Assembly (NCBI GenBank): GCA_025361725.1
Contig: JANYJV010000030.1
Span: forward strand, 1 to 35,415
DNA length: 35,415 nucleotides
From: Acidimicrobiia bacterium
GTDB taxonomy: Bacteria > Actinomycetota > Acidimicrobiia > IMCC26256 > JAENVU01
Direction: 5' to 3'
Both the position numbers and the translations under genes were made by a program. The notes beneath the pieces were generated by a model that had not been told where the DNA came from, searched no databases, and was given only the letters and a program-made list of their open reading frames with translations. This document shows, piece by piece, positions 16,247 to 24,184 of the stretch; position 1 is the first letter of the stretch, and every line of letters starts with the position of its first letter.

Positions 16247-17642
16247 ACCGGCGCACGCCCAGCGGCTCGATCTCACGGCACCGAGGCGGCTGCACATCGT
16301 CGGCGCCGGAGGTGCCGGCATGAGCGCGTACACCGCCATCCTCGCCGAGATGGGCCACATCGTCAGCGGGTCCGACGTGCGCGAGAACTCCCGACTCGAC
16401 CGGTTACGACTGTTGGGCGTCGACTGTGCCGTGCCCCAACGCGCCGAAAATCTCGCAACGGATCTCGATGCGGTCATCATCAGCTCGGCCGTGCCGCTCA
16501 CCAACGTCGAGGTGCAGGCGGCGGTCGAACGAGGCATCCCGGTGCTGAGCCGCGCGGACGCGCTCGCGTCGATCGTGGCCACGCGTCGGGGAATCGGAGT
16601 CGCAGGCACCCACGGCAAGACGACGACCTCGTCGATGATCACGCTGATCCTGCGAGCCGCGGGAATGCATCCCAGTTTCCTCATCGGCAGCGAACTGAAC
16701 GAGGTCGGTGCCAATGCCGGGCTCGACCGCGGCGACTGGCTGGTCGTGGAGGCCGACGAGAGTGACGGCACCTTTCTCGAACTCCCACTCGAAGCTGCTC
16801 TCGTCACCAATGTCGACAACGATCACCTGTGGTTCTGGGGATCGATGGACGCTCTGCGCGACGGGTTCGCCACGTTCATTGCGTCGATCGAACGCCTCCC
16901 GGTCGTGTGCGCCGATGACGAGTTCCTCGCGGCACTCGCAGCGCAGCGAACCGATGTCGTCACCTACGGCCTCGCGGAAGGGGCGCGCTATCGCGCCCTG
17001 GATTACCGCGGTGGGCCGCACGGTTCGCACTTCGTGTTGGAGGTCGACGGCGAAGCGCGCGGGGAGATCCAGCTTCCGATCATCGGCCGCCACCACGCGC
17101 AGAACGCGGCCGGTGCCGCGGCCATCACGATGGAACTGGGGTGCGACTTCGAATCGGTCCGCCAGGCATTGGCCGGCTTCGGCGGGGTCGCGCGTCGGTT
17201 TCAACACCGGGGGACCTTCGACGGCATCGACATCATCGACGACTATGCGCTGCTACCCCCAGAGGTGCACGGGACGATCGGTGCGGCACGCGAGGCCGGG
17301 TACCGGCGCGTCATCGCAGTTTTCCAACCGTTTCGATACGCGCGTACTGCGGTGATGTGGGCCGAGTTCGCCGACGCCTTCGTTGGTGCGGACCAAGTGG
17401 TGCTCACGGACGTGTGTGGATTCCACGAGTCGCCGATCCCCGGGATCACCGGCGAACTGCTCGTGCGGGCGGTGCTCGATGCCCACCCTGATCAGCGGGT
17501 GGCGTACTTCCCGCATCGCGCCGAGCTCGCCGACCTGGTTCCGGGGTACGCCCGTCCGGGCGATGTGATCCTCACCCTCGGCGGTGGGGACATCACCACC
17601 CTCGGCGACGAGTTACTCGGACGCGCCGAGCGTCGTCGGTGA
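16233..17642 (+). CDS. murC: UDP-N-acetylmuramate-L-alanine ligase MurC
   Basis: 469 aa from GTG 16233, chosen over GTG 16224 on spacing to a GAAGG site. Adds L-Ala to UDP-MurNAc, the first peptide step. The N-terminal UDP-binding loop HIVGAGGAGMSAY, ATP loop GVAGTHGKTTTS (Lys129), EADESDGTFLEL and GRHHAQNAAGAA are all present. FGGVARRFQHRG is the expected block before the C-terminal domain. Residues 336-344 read DDYALLPPE, whereas typical MurC enzymes have DDYxHHPTE; both His are Leu here. The rest is canonical and the frame is intact, so I still call it functional MurC. murB follows after 7 bases. Confidence 0.95.
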   Translation: MSRPEPAHAQRLDLTAPRRLHIVGAGGAGMSAYTAILAEMGHIVSGSDVRENSRLDRLRLLGVDCAVPQRAENLATDLDAVIISSAVPLTNVEVQAAVERGIPVLSRADALASIVATRRGIGVAGTHGKTTTSSMITLILRAAGMHPSFLIGSELNEVGANAGLDRGDWLVVEADESDGTFLELPLEAALVTNVDNDHLWFWGSMDALRDGFATFIASIERLPVVCADDEFLAALAAQRTDVVTYGLAEGARYRALDYRGGPHGSHFVLEVDGEARGEIQLPIIGRHHAQNAAGAAAITMELGCDFESVRQALAGFGGVARRFQHRGTFDGIDIIDDYALLPPEVHGTIGAAREAGYRRVIAVFQPFRYARTAVMWAEFADAFVGADQVVLTDVCGFHESPIPGITGELLVRAVLDAHPDQRVAYFPHRAELADLVPGYARPGDVILTLGGGDITTLGDELLGRAERRR

Positions 17643-17649
17643 GTGGGCC

Positions 17650-18573
17650 GTGACGGTGGACCTCGATCGGTTGGCGGACACGCTCGGCGCAGCACTCCCC
17701 GGCCAGGTGGAGCGCAACGTGGCACTGGGAGCGCTCACGACCTGGCGCGTGGGCGGCCCGGCCGCGATTCGCGTCCGCATGGAGACCGTCGGCGACGGTG
17801 TGGGCATCGCGCGTTCGCTTCCTCCCGATGTCCCGGTGGCCGTGTTGGGGCGCGGATCGAATCTGCTCGTTGCCGACGCCGGATTCGCCGGCGTCGTCCT
17901 CACCCTCGGCCCAGGGTTCGACCACGTCGAGATCGCATCGGATCACGTCGTGGCCGGTGCCGCCACGGCGCTCCCCGTCCTCGCGCGCCGGAGCGCGGCC
18001 GCGGGACGGTCCGGTCTCGGGTTCTTCGTCGGAATTCCGGGTTCGGTCGGCGGGGCCGTGCGAATGAACGCCGGCGGTCACGGACGGGAGACCCGCGAAG
18101 TCCTTCGGGCCGCGACGGTGGTCGATCTGACTGCGGATGGTCGCGTCGAACGACGCGAGCCCGCCAGCCTCGAGTTGGGCTACCGGCACTCCGCCCTCGG
18201 CCCGCTGGAGATCGTGATGGGTGCCGAGTTCGCGGTGACGCCGGGTTCGTCGGATGCCCTGCGAGAGGAACTCGCCGACGTCGTTCGCTGGCGAACGGAG
18301 CACCAGCCGGGCGGCGCGAACGCCGGCTCGGTCTTTCGCAATCCGCCGGGAGATTCCGCGGCACGTCTCATCGATCAAGTCTGTGGGCTCCGGGGCTCCC
18401 GATACGGCGGCGCCGCCGTTTCCGAAAAGCACGCCAACTTCATCCAAGCCGATCCGGGCGCGACCGCGGCCGATGTCCACCACTTGATCGCTGCGGTGCG
18501 CGACCGTGTTGCGCACGACACCGGCGTCGAGCTCGAGGTCGAGGTCCATCTCCTCGGCTTCGGACCCGGCTGA
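17650..18573 (+). CDS. murB: UDP-N-acetylenolpyruvoylglucosamine reductase MurB
   Basis: 307 aa from GTG 17650; GTG 17656 is also possible, and no strong ribosome binding site decides between them. Reduces UDP-GlcNAc-enolpyruvate to UDP-MurNAc with NADPH and FAD. FAD-binding signatures are VAVLGRGSNLLVADAGF and GFFVGIPGSVGGAVRMNAGG. The catalytic serine is in GSVFRNPPGD, and the C-terminal block is GLRGSRYGGAAVSEKHANFI. MurB follows MurC in many actinobacterial and firmicute dcw clusters. A 19-base gap separates it from ftsQ. Confidence 0.95.
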   Translation: MTVDLDRLADTLGAALPGQVERNVALGALTTWRVGGPAAIRVRMETVGDGVGIARSLPPDVPVAVLGRGSNLLVADAGFAGVVLTLGPGFDHVEIASDHVVAGAATALPVLARRSAAAGRSGLGFFVGIPGSVGGAVRMNAGGHGRETREVLRAATVVDLTADGRVERREPASLELGYRHSALGPLEIVMGAEFAVTPGSSDALREELADVVRWRTEHQPGGANAGSVFRNPPGDSAARLIDQVCGLRGSRYGGAAVSEKHANFIQADPGATAADVHHLIAAVRDRVAHDTGVELEVEVHLLGFGPG

Positions 18574-18592
18574 CTGCCGCCCGCCCTCGACC

Positions 18593-19435
18593 ATGGACGA
18601 ACCTCCGATGACGACCACGGACCTCCCCCCGAAGTCAGTGAGCAGCGATGCCGAGCCACCGGGTGTCGGGCCGGGCGGTGTCGATCCGCGGATGCGCGAG
18701 CGCTGGATCGAAGTCCGACGCGCCGAGGGCCGTCGCCGGTTGTGGATCCTGGGTTGTGCGATGGCGGTCGTTGCGCTGCTGGGGATCGGCTTCGTGGTGG
18801 CGCGCTCGCCCCTGTTCGGTGCGGGCACGGTGACGATCCGAGGTGCCGGCAGCATCTCGGCCGGCGCGGTGCGGTCCGCAGCGCGGATCGGAGACGGAGA
18901 ACCGTTGCTGTTCCTCGATACCGTCGCCGTTGCGCGGCGTGTCGAGGCCCTCCCGGCGGTGGACCACGCGATGGTGACGACGGAGTTGCCGAACACGGTC
19001 ATCATCACGGTCCGGGAGCGACGCCCCGTCGGAGTGGTGCGGGGGACCGGCGTTGCACCCGTTGCCGTGGTGGACCACGACGGCCGGGTCATCACGCGCG
19101 TGGCGACGGCGCCTCCGGGGCTCCCGGTGATTGTTGGCGCAGGCCCGGCCCCCGGGCTCGGTCAGCGGCTGGCCCTCGCCGTCGCACCCCGTGGAATTTC
19201 CGCGATGAGCCCGCAACTGCGAGTTGCCGTCACCCGGTTCATAGTGATCAAAGGCGTCGCCACCGCCCGTCTCGCCACGGGTTCGCAGCCGGTCACGGTG
19301 ATCCGTTTCGGGCGGGTCGAGGACATGCGCGCCAAGAGCGAAGTTGCGCTGGCAGTGATGGACGACCTGGCCCGCCGGGCCCAGCGCGTACGACTGCTCG
19401 ACGTCTCGGTTCCGTCGGCGCCCGCCACCCGATGA
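18593..19435 (+). CDS. ftsQ: Cell division protein FtsQ
   Basis: 280 aa from ATG 18593; ATG 18608 would give 275 aa, and neither has a clear ribosome binding site. A 55-residue polar cytoplasmic tail precedes one transmembrane helix (LWILGCAMAVVALLGIGFVV). A POTRA domain follows (VTIRGAGSISAGAVRSAARI), then PNTVIITVRERRPVGVV and the beta domain ending VRLLDVSVPSAP. Bitopic topology, POTRA fold and position just before ftsZ identify FtsQ, which links FtsL/FtsB-type proteins to the ring. No ftsA lies between it and ftsZ, as is normal for actinobacteria. Confidence 0.92.
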   Translation: MDEPPMTTTDLPPKSVSSDAEPPGVGPGGVDPRMRERWIEVRRAEGRRRLWILGCAMAVVALLGIGFVVARSPLFGAGTVTIRGAGSISAGAVRSAARIGDGEPLLFLDTVAVARRVEALPAVDHAMVTTELPNTVIITVRERRPVGVVRGTGVAPVAVVDHDGRVITRVATAPPGLPVIVGAGPAPGLGQRLALAVAPRGISAMSPQLRVAVTRFIVIKGVATARLATGSQPVTVIRFGRVEDMRAKSEVALAVMDDLARRAQRVRLLDVSVPSAPATR

Positions 19436-19541
19436 ACCCCGCCACCTGATGAGTTCGGCCACGCGATGGATTCGGCCCGTTCAATCGAAGTCGTTCTTTC
19501 AGCCGGTGGCGCCGCCGCGCGCAGGTGGCCATGCCCAGTGA

Positions 19542-19571
19542 TTGCTGGTGGGGGAGGCGGTCGAGTAGGGT
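19542..19571 (+). promoter_or_regulatory. Putative ftsZ promoter
   Basis: TTGCTG (19542-19547) and TAGGGT (19566-19571) are separated by 18 bases in the ftsQ-ftsZ gap. Transcription would start near 19578, about 90 bases before ftsZ. The 234-base gap holds no convincing gene; a 62-codon frame at 19466-19654 runs through the promoter and dyad. Confidence 0.4.
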
Positions 19572-19596
19572 CTCAACCATCACCAGAGGTTTACAT

Positions 19597-19627
19597 AACT
19601 CTTGACCTTCAGTCGAGGTCCAGAGTT
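19597..19627. promoter_or_regulatory. Dyad (12 bp arms) in the ftsZ leader
   Basis: AACTCTTGACCT (19597-19608) and AGGTCCAGAGTT (19616-19627) are inverted with one mismatch around a 7-base centre. The preceding GGTTTACATAACTCTTGACC resembles the AT-richer block that I recall upstream of ftsZ in mycobacteria and streptomycetes. It lies downstream of the putative promoter, so it could be an operator or an RNA hairpin. It could also carry a second promoter through TTTACA or TTGACC. Confidence 0.6.
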
Positions 19628-19669
19628 GGGGCCCCGGCCGCGGGCCGACCGTAGGGAGATTCGCCGAAG

Positions 19670-20737
19670 ATGTTGGGTGCACCGCAGAACTATCTCGCCG
19701 TGATCAAAGTGGTCGGCGTCGGAGGCGGTGGCGGCAACGCCGTGAACCGCATGATCGATGCCGGGCTCAAGGGCGTCGAGTTCATCGCAGTGAACACGGA
19801 CGCGCAGGCGCTGTTGATGAGCGACGCGGACGTGAAGCTGGACCTCGGTCGAGAACTGACGCGCGGGCTCGGTGCTGGGTCCGATCCGGATGTCGGTCGG
19901 CAGGCCGCGGAAGAGCACCGGACCGAGATCGAAGAAGTCCTCCGCGGCGCGGACATGGTCTTCATCACTGCGGGCAAGGGCGGTGGCACCGGAACTGGCG
20001 GTGCACCGATCATCGCGGAGGTCGCCAAGTCCATCGGCGCGCTCACGATCGGCGTCGTCACCCGGCCGTTCAGCTTCGAGGGACGTCGTCGGTCGGTACA
20101 GGCCGAACAGGGCATCCAGACCCTGAAGGAAAAAGTCGACACCCTGATCATCATCCCGAACGACCGACTGCTCCAGGTCTCGGACGACAAGACCTCGATG
20201 CTCAACGCGTTCAAGATGGCCGACGAAGTGCTGCTCCAAGGGGTGCAGGGAATCACGGACCTCATCACCACACCCGGCCTCATCAACACGGACTTCGCGG
20301 ACGTGAAGATGATCATGACCAATGCCGGTTCCGCGCTGATGGGCATTGGGTACTCATCCGGTGACGGTCGTGCGGTCGCCGCGGCGCGGTCCGCGATCTC
20401 GAGTCCGCTGCTCGAAGCGAGCATCGAAGGCGCACGCGGGATCCTGCTCAACATCTCCGGTCCGTCGGACCTCGGTCTGTTCGAGGTCAATGAAGCGGCG
20501 GAGATCATCAGCGAGGCCGCGCACCCGGACGCAAACATCATCTTCGGTGCGGTGATCGACGACGCGCTCGGGGATGAAGTGCGAATTACCGTTATCGCCG
20601 CCGGATTCGATCGATTCGAAGGTGAACGCCAACCTGCGTCGCTCGGCCTCCGTGAGGAAGAGCGCGCACTCGGCGGCGACGAAGCAGCCGACGATCTCGG
20701 CGACGACGACTTCGACGTCCCAGACTTCTTGCGCTGA
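19670..20737 (+). CDS. ftsZ: Cell division GTPase FtsZ
   Basis: 355 aa from ATG 19670, with AGGGAG at 19653-19658. FtsZ polymerises into the Z ring with GTP. The N-terminal GTP-binding region has [15 protein letters not shown], and the tubulin signature GGGTGTG is at 104-110. [10 protein letters not shown] and the T7 catalytic loop NTDFADVK follow. The linker is short (about 35 residues) and acidic. The C-terminal peptide [10 protein letters not shown] is the conserved tail that binds SepF and other partners. Length is slightly short for actinobacteria because of the short linker. Confidence 0.97.
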   Translation: MLGAPQNYLAVIKVVGVGGGGGNAVNRMIDAGLKGVEFIAVNTDAQALLMSDADVKLDLGRELTRGLGAGSDPDVGRQAAEEHRTEIEEVLRGADMVFITAGKGGGTGTGGAPIIAEVAKSIGALTIGVVTRPFSFEGRRRSVQAEQGIQTLKEKVDTLIIIPNDRLLQVSDDKTSMLNAFKMADEVLLQGVQGITDLITTPGLINTDFADVKMIMTNAGSALMGIGYSSGDGRAVAAARSAISSPLLEASIEGARGILLNISGPSDLGLFEVNEAAEIISEAAHPDANIIFGAVIDDALGDEVRITVIAAGFDRFEGERQPASLGLREEERALGGDEAADDLGDDDFDVPDFLR

Positions 20738-20763
20738 GTCGCAAGGACTCGGTCTGATCGGCG

Positions 20764-21498
20764 GTGCCCATCGAGCGCCGGCTCGGCGGTGCCCGGGCAC
20801 TCTTCACGGACCGCTTTGGTGGTGTTTCCGCCGCTCCGTTCGACTCGCTGAACCTGGCCCGCCACGTGGGTGATGATCCGGACGCCGTCAGCACGAACCG
20901 TGCGCGCGTGGCGACCATGATCGAGGCACCTGACGCCGCGTGGGTCATCCCCCGCCATGTCCACGGTTCCACCGTGCTCAGGATCGACGAAACGATCGAA
21001 CTCGGCGTCGGCGCCTCTCACCACCCCGAAGGTGACGGCGCCGCGACCAATCGATTCGGGGTCCTGCTGAGCGCGCTCGGAGCCGACTGTGCCCCGATCG
21101 TCATCGCAAACGACACCGCGTGCGCCGCGGTGCACGCGGGCTGGCGAGGAGCCGTTGGGGGAGTGGTCGAGGCGGGGGTCGCCGCGGTGCGCGCCCTCGG
21201 AACCGGCCGAGTCGGAGCGGTGGTCGGTCCGTGCATCTGTGTCCGCCACTACGAGTTCGGCGCAGCCGCACTCACCGACATCGTGGCGCGAGCCGGACCG
21301 AGCGTTGCGGGCCGCACACAGACCGGTGATCCGGCGTTTGACCTGCGCGGCGCGATCCGGCTGGCGTTCGCGCACGCCGAGGTGGACGACGCGGACGTCG
21401 AGGTGCTGGACGTCTGCACGGTAGAATCGACCGATCACTATTCGTACCGGAGAGACGGGGTGACCGGACGCCACGGTGTCGTAGTGATCAAGGTCTGA
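20764..21498 (+). CDS. pgeF: Peptidoglycan editing factor PgeF (YfiH/YlmD family)
   Basis: 244 aa from GTG 20764. The family is a zinc-dependent Cu-oxidase_4 fold described as multicopper polyphenol oxidase or purine nucleoside phosphorylase-like, and in E. coli as an editor that removes wrong first amino acids (L-Ser) from wall precursors. Zinc ligands are visible in the order HVHGSTV, SALGADCAPIV and HAGWRGAVGG, with GPCIC and DVCTV further on. It usually sits right after ftsZ in actinobacteria, as here. The exact activity in this organism is inferred from the family only. Confidence 0.9.
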   Translation: MPIERRLGGARALFTDRFGGVSAAPFDSLNLARHVGDDPDAVSTNRARVATMIEAPDAAWVIPRHVHGSTVLRIDETIELGVGASHHPEGDGAATNRFGVLLSALGADCAPIVIANDTACAAVHAGWRGAVGGVVEAGVAAVRALGTGRVGAVVGPCICVRHYEFGAAALTDIVARAGPSVAGRTQTGDPAFDLRGAIRLAFAHAEVDDADVEVLDVCTVESTDHYSYRRDGVTGRHGVVVIKV

Positions 21499-21505
21499 TG
21501 GGGTT

Positions 21506-22219
21506 ATGACCGAGCCAGCACATGACGACGACATCGAGGCGACGGCCGAGACCATCCGCGAGCGGGTTGCGGAGGTGCAGGAGCGCATTGCCGGGGCGCA
21601 GCGGCGAGCCGGACGCGCCCCCGATTCGGTGCGGCTGGTCGCGGCGACGAAGGTGCAGCCGGTGACGAGCGTCCAGGCCGTGATCGAGGCCGGCGTACGC
21701 GACCTCGGTGAGAACCGGGCGCAGGAGTTGGTGGCGAAGGCAGCCGACCTCGCCCGGTTCGATCCCGTCTGGCACTTCATCGGGCGATTGCAGCGAAACA
21801 AGATCAATCAGCTCAAGGACTGGGTCACGTGGTGGGAGTCGATCGACAGCGTGGACCTGGCCGATGCGCTGACCGCTCGCGTGCCGTCGGCCAGGGTCCT
21901 CGTCGAGGTGAACGTCGACGACGCGCCCCAGAAAGGCGGGTGTGCACCGGACGAGGTCCGCCATCTGGTGCACCGGCTTCGGAGCCGGGGTGCGCAGGTG
22001 GCGGGGCTGATGACGGTGGCACCTGCGGGCGTGGACCCACGGCCCACCTTCGCGCTCGTGCGTGAACTCGGTGAGGGGCTCGGGCTCGAAGAACTCTCGA
22101 TGGGGATGAGCGGAGATTTCGAAGCGGCCGTCGAGGAAGGGGCCACCATCGTGCGGGTCGGGACCGGACTGTTCGGACTTCGCCCGACATTCCCCCAATC
22201 TCGGGACCAGGGGCGGTAA
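21506..22219 (+). CDS. YggS/PLPBP family pyridoxal phosphate homeostasis protein
   Basis: 237 aa from ATG 21506, 7 bases after pgeF. A single TIM-barrel domain that holds PLP on the lysine of VRLVAATKVQP (about residue 51). DLGENRAQEL, WHFIGRLQRNK, VLVEVNVDD and LSMGMSGDFEAAVEEGATIV are diagnostic blocks. The family has no proven catalytic reaction and is thought to buffer PLP. Linkage to sepF is conserved in Gram-positive bacteria and cyanobacteria, but the reason is not settled. In the usual KVNI/KP block the equivalent here is DDAPQKGGC. Confidence 0.93.
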   Translation: MTEPAHDDDIEATAETIRERVAEVQERIAGAQRRAGRAPDSVRLVAATKVQPVTSVQAVIEAGVRDLGENRAQELVAKAADLARFDPVWHFIGRLQRNKINQLKDWVTWWESIDSVDLADALTARVPSARVLVEVNVDDAPQKGGCAPDEVRHLVHRLRSRGAQVAGLMTVAPAGVDPRPTFALVRELGEGLGLEELSMGMSGDFEAAVEEGATIVRVGTGLFGLRPTFPQSRDQGR

Positions 22220-22247
22220 CCTGATTTTCCGTCCGGAGGGAGAGGCG

Positions 22248-22796
22248 ATGCCGGGTATGTGGCAAAAAACAATGGTGTACCTCGGTCTCAAAGACGATGA
22301 CGAGGGCTACGAGTACGACTACGACGAGTTGGACCTGCCTGAGGAGGAGCTCGTCGAGGCGCAACCGATCATGGCCACCGAGCGTCCGACCCGACCAACC
22401 CGACCCGTGCGCCGCGAACCAGCGTCGCCGGCGGTCAGGGTGCAACAGCCGCGGGTCCGGGCCGTGCCGGTCGAGGAAGAGCCGGCCATGATCCCGACGA
22501 TTCGCCCGATGCCGGCGTCCGGAGCCCGGGTCCACGTGGTGGAACCCGCTGGGTTCAACGACGCCCAGGAGGTCGGCGACCGGCTCAAGAGCGACCAGCC
22601 CGTCATCATCAACCTGCAGGGCCTGACCCGTGATCTCCAACGTCGCCTCATCGATTTCTCGAGCGGTCTCACCTACGCGATCGGTGGCTCGATGTCACGA
22701 GTGGCCGATCAGGTCTTCTTGCTGACTCCGAGCAACGTCGAAGTCTCCCAGGAAGAAAAGGACCGCCTCCAGGCCCGCGGCTTGTTCGGCGTCTGA
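22248..22796 (+). CDS. sepF: Cell division protein SepF
   Basis: 182 aa from ATG 22248, with a strong GGAGGGAG (about 22235-22242) upstream. The short N-terminal segment MPGMWQKTMVYLGL is an amphipathic membrane-binding helix. An acidic Asp/Tyr-rich stretch and a Pro/Arg-rich linker follow to about residue 95. The C-terminal SepF domain has PAGFNDAQEVGDRLKSDQPV, then INLQGLTRDLQRRLIDFSSG and FLLTPSNVEVS. SepF ties FtsZ to the membrane and stands in for FtsA in actinobacteria. A TAACCT hexamer at 22217-22222 overlaps the previous stop and may be a weak -10. Confidence 0.95.
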   Translation: MPGMWQKTMVYLGLKDDDEGYEYDYDELDLPEEELVEAQPIMATERPTRPTRPVRREPASPAVRVQQPRVRAVPVEEEPAMIPTIRPMPASGARVHVVEPAGFNDAQEVGDRLKSDQPVIINLQGLTRDLQRRLIDFSSGLTYAIGGSMSRVADQVFLLTPSNVEVSQEEKDRLQARGLFGV

Positions 22797-22808
22797 GACC
22801 CCACCGCC

Positions 22809-23045
22809 TTGCAAGTTCTCTGCGCACTCGTCACCACGTATCTGCTGATCCTTTTCGCTCGCGCGATCCTTTCGTGGCTGCCGCCCTCGGGTGGCACACT
22901 CGCCACCGTGAATCGGGTGCTCCTCGATCTCACGGAGCCGGTGCTCGCTCCGATTCGCCGGGTGATACCCCCCACAGGCGTGTTCGATCTCTCGTTCTTC
23001 GTCCTCATGATCCTGCTGTACATCGCGCGCGGCCTGGTGTGCTGA
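22809..23045 (+). CDS. YggT family membrane protein
   Basis: 78 aa from TTG 22809, the only sensible start after the sepF stop. Two hydrophobic helices (VLCALVTTYLLILFARAILS and FDLSFFVLMILLYIARGLV) flank a loop with LLDLTEPVLAPIRRVIPP, the YggT signature. The family is linked with sepF and divIVA in actinobacteria and cyanobacteria and is thought to help division or envelope organisation, but its biochemical role is unknown. It lies 12 bases after sepF in the same operon. Confidence 0.9.
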   Translation: MQVLCALVTTYLLILFARAILSWLPPSGGTLATVNRVLLDLTEPVLAPIRRVIPPTGVFDLSFFVLMILLYIARGLVC

Positions 23046-23101
23046 GCGCGAAGAGTTGTCCGATTTGTCAATGAGTCTCGATTCAGAAGTGGTTCGGTCA
23101 C

Positions 23102-23107
23102 TACGAT
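23102..23107 (+). promoter_or_regulatory. -10 box placing transcription start at the divIVA ATG
   Basis: TACGAT ends 7 bases before ATG 23115. The transcript would start at or next to the start codon and be leaderless. No ribosome binding site precedes either candidate ATG. A TTGTCA at 23065-23070 is too far away to be its -35. Confidence 0.4.
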
Positions 23108-23114
23108 GTCCAGC

Positions 23115-24164
23115 ATGGATGTAACGCCTCGGGAACTCCGCGACATCGATATTCGTGAACGCCTCGGCGGGTACAACAAGGACGACGTCGACGATCTGCT
23201 CGAGCGCGCTGCGGCGCGTATCGAAGGCTTGGAAGGTCAGCTGCGCACGGCGCAGAGCCAGGTCGAGGCCTCGAGCGCGGACACCGGCAAGACGCGCGAG
23301 ACCGAGGAGATGCTGCACCGGACGTTGCTGCTCGCCCAACGGGCGGCCGACGAAGCCGTCGCCGAAGCGCAGACCAAGGCCCGGCAGATTCTCGACGACG
23401 CCGAGAGCAAGTCGCGCTCGATGCTCAACGAAGCCGAGAGCAACGCCCGGCGCCAGGCCGACACCGAACGGCGGCGCCTCGAAGGCGAAGTCCTGGACTT
23501 CGGTGCGAAACGGGACGCGCTCGTCGCGGATGTCGACGCGCTCGAACGCTTCGAGAGTGACTACCGCGCGCGCTTGCGTCGGGCGGTCGAGGCAGATCTG
23601 GAGATGCTGTCGAGCAAGGGCTCGGTGGCGCCGTCGCCGCGTCCCACGACCCACGACGTCGAGATGCCGGCGACGCCCAACGCCACGACCGAGCACACCG
23701 TTGCTCCGCCGGCCGCCGCGCCGTCCCTGCCGCCGATCGCCTCGTCACCGCCTGCGTCCTCGGTGACGCCACCAGCCGCCACTCCCGCTCCGGCTCCGGT
23801 GCAGGCCGAGAGCCCGGCCGCGCCTCCGACGCCTCCGACCCCACCTCCGGCTGCTGAGTCCGCTCCGGTCACACCACCGCCGGCATTCGCGGCGGACACG
23901 GCCGCGTCGGCGCCATCCGTATATGCGGCGCCGGCCGCGGCGGCACCGCCTTGGGAAGAGGCGTCGACGCCGCCGGTCACCCGTCCGCCGCTGTTCGATG
24001 CCGATCCCGAACCGGAGCACCTCGACGACGACGCGTTCTTCGCGAGCTTGCGGGAAGCAGTGACCGACGAAACTCCGCTCGGCCCGCGTGACACACCGAG
24101 CGGCGCGAACGTCTTCGATCAGGACGATCGCGGCGGCGGCCTCTTCCGGCGTCGCGGCCGCTGA
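23115..24164 (+). CDS. DivIVA domain protein (Wag31-like)
   Basis: 349 aa from ATG 23115, chosen because it begins at the domain and sits on a -10 box; ATG 23106 would add three residues and overlaps that box. The N-terminal DivIVA domain is MDVTPRELRDIDIRERLGGY, then NKDDVDDLLERAAARIEGLE. A long coiled coil follows to about residue 165 (AEAQTKARQILDDAES and similar heptads). A Pro/Ala-rich disordered region runs from about 170 to 290. The acidic tail contains EHLDDDAFFASLREAV and ends FRRRGR. Such proteins sense curved membrane and organise polar growth or division in actinobacteria. The 59-base gap from yggT and its own promoter suggest separate expression. Confidence 0.9.
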   Translation: MDVTPRELRDIDIRERLGGYNKDDVDDLLERAAARIEGLEGQLRTAQSQVEASSADTGKTRETEEMLHRTLLLAQRAADEAVAEAQTKARQILDDAESKSRSMLNEAESNARRQADTERRRLEGEVLDFGAKRDALVADVDALERFESDYRARLRRAVEADLEMLSSKGSVAPSPRPTTHDVEMPATPNATTEHTVAPPAAAPSLPPIASSPPASSVTPPAATPAPAPVQAESPAAPPTPPTPPPAAESAPVTPPPAFAADTAASAPSVYAAPAAAAPPWEEASTPPVTRPPLFDADPEPEHLDDDAFFASLREAVTDETPLGPRDTPSGANVFDQDDRGGGLFRRRGR

Positions 24165-24184
24165 CTTCCAAACTCTGAGGGGGG

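Noticed and set aside
19466-19654. 62-codon plus-strand frame before ftsZ
   Set aside because: Runs through the putative promoter and dyad, has no ribosome site and no similarity that I recognise.
19690-21807. 705-codon minus-strand frame opposite ftsZ and pgeF
   Set aside because: Spans several clear plus-strand genes and has Ser/Arg/Pro-rich shadow composition.
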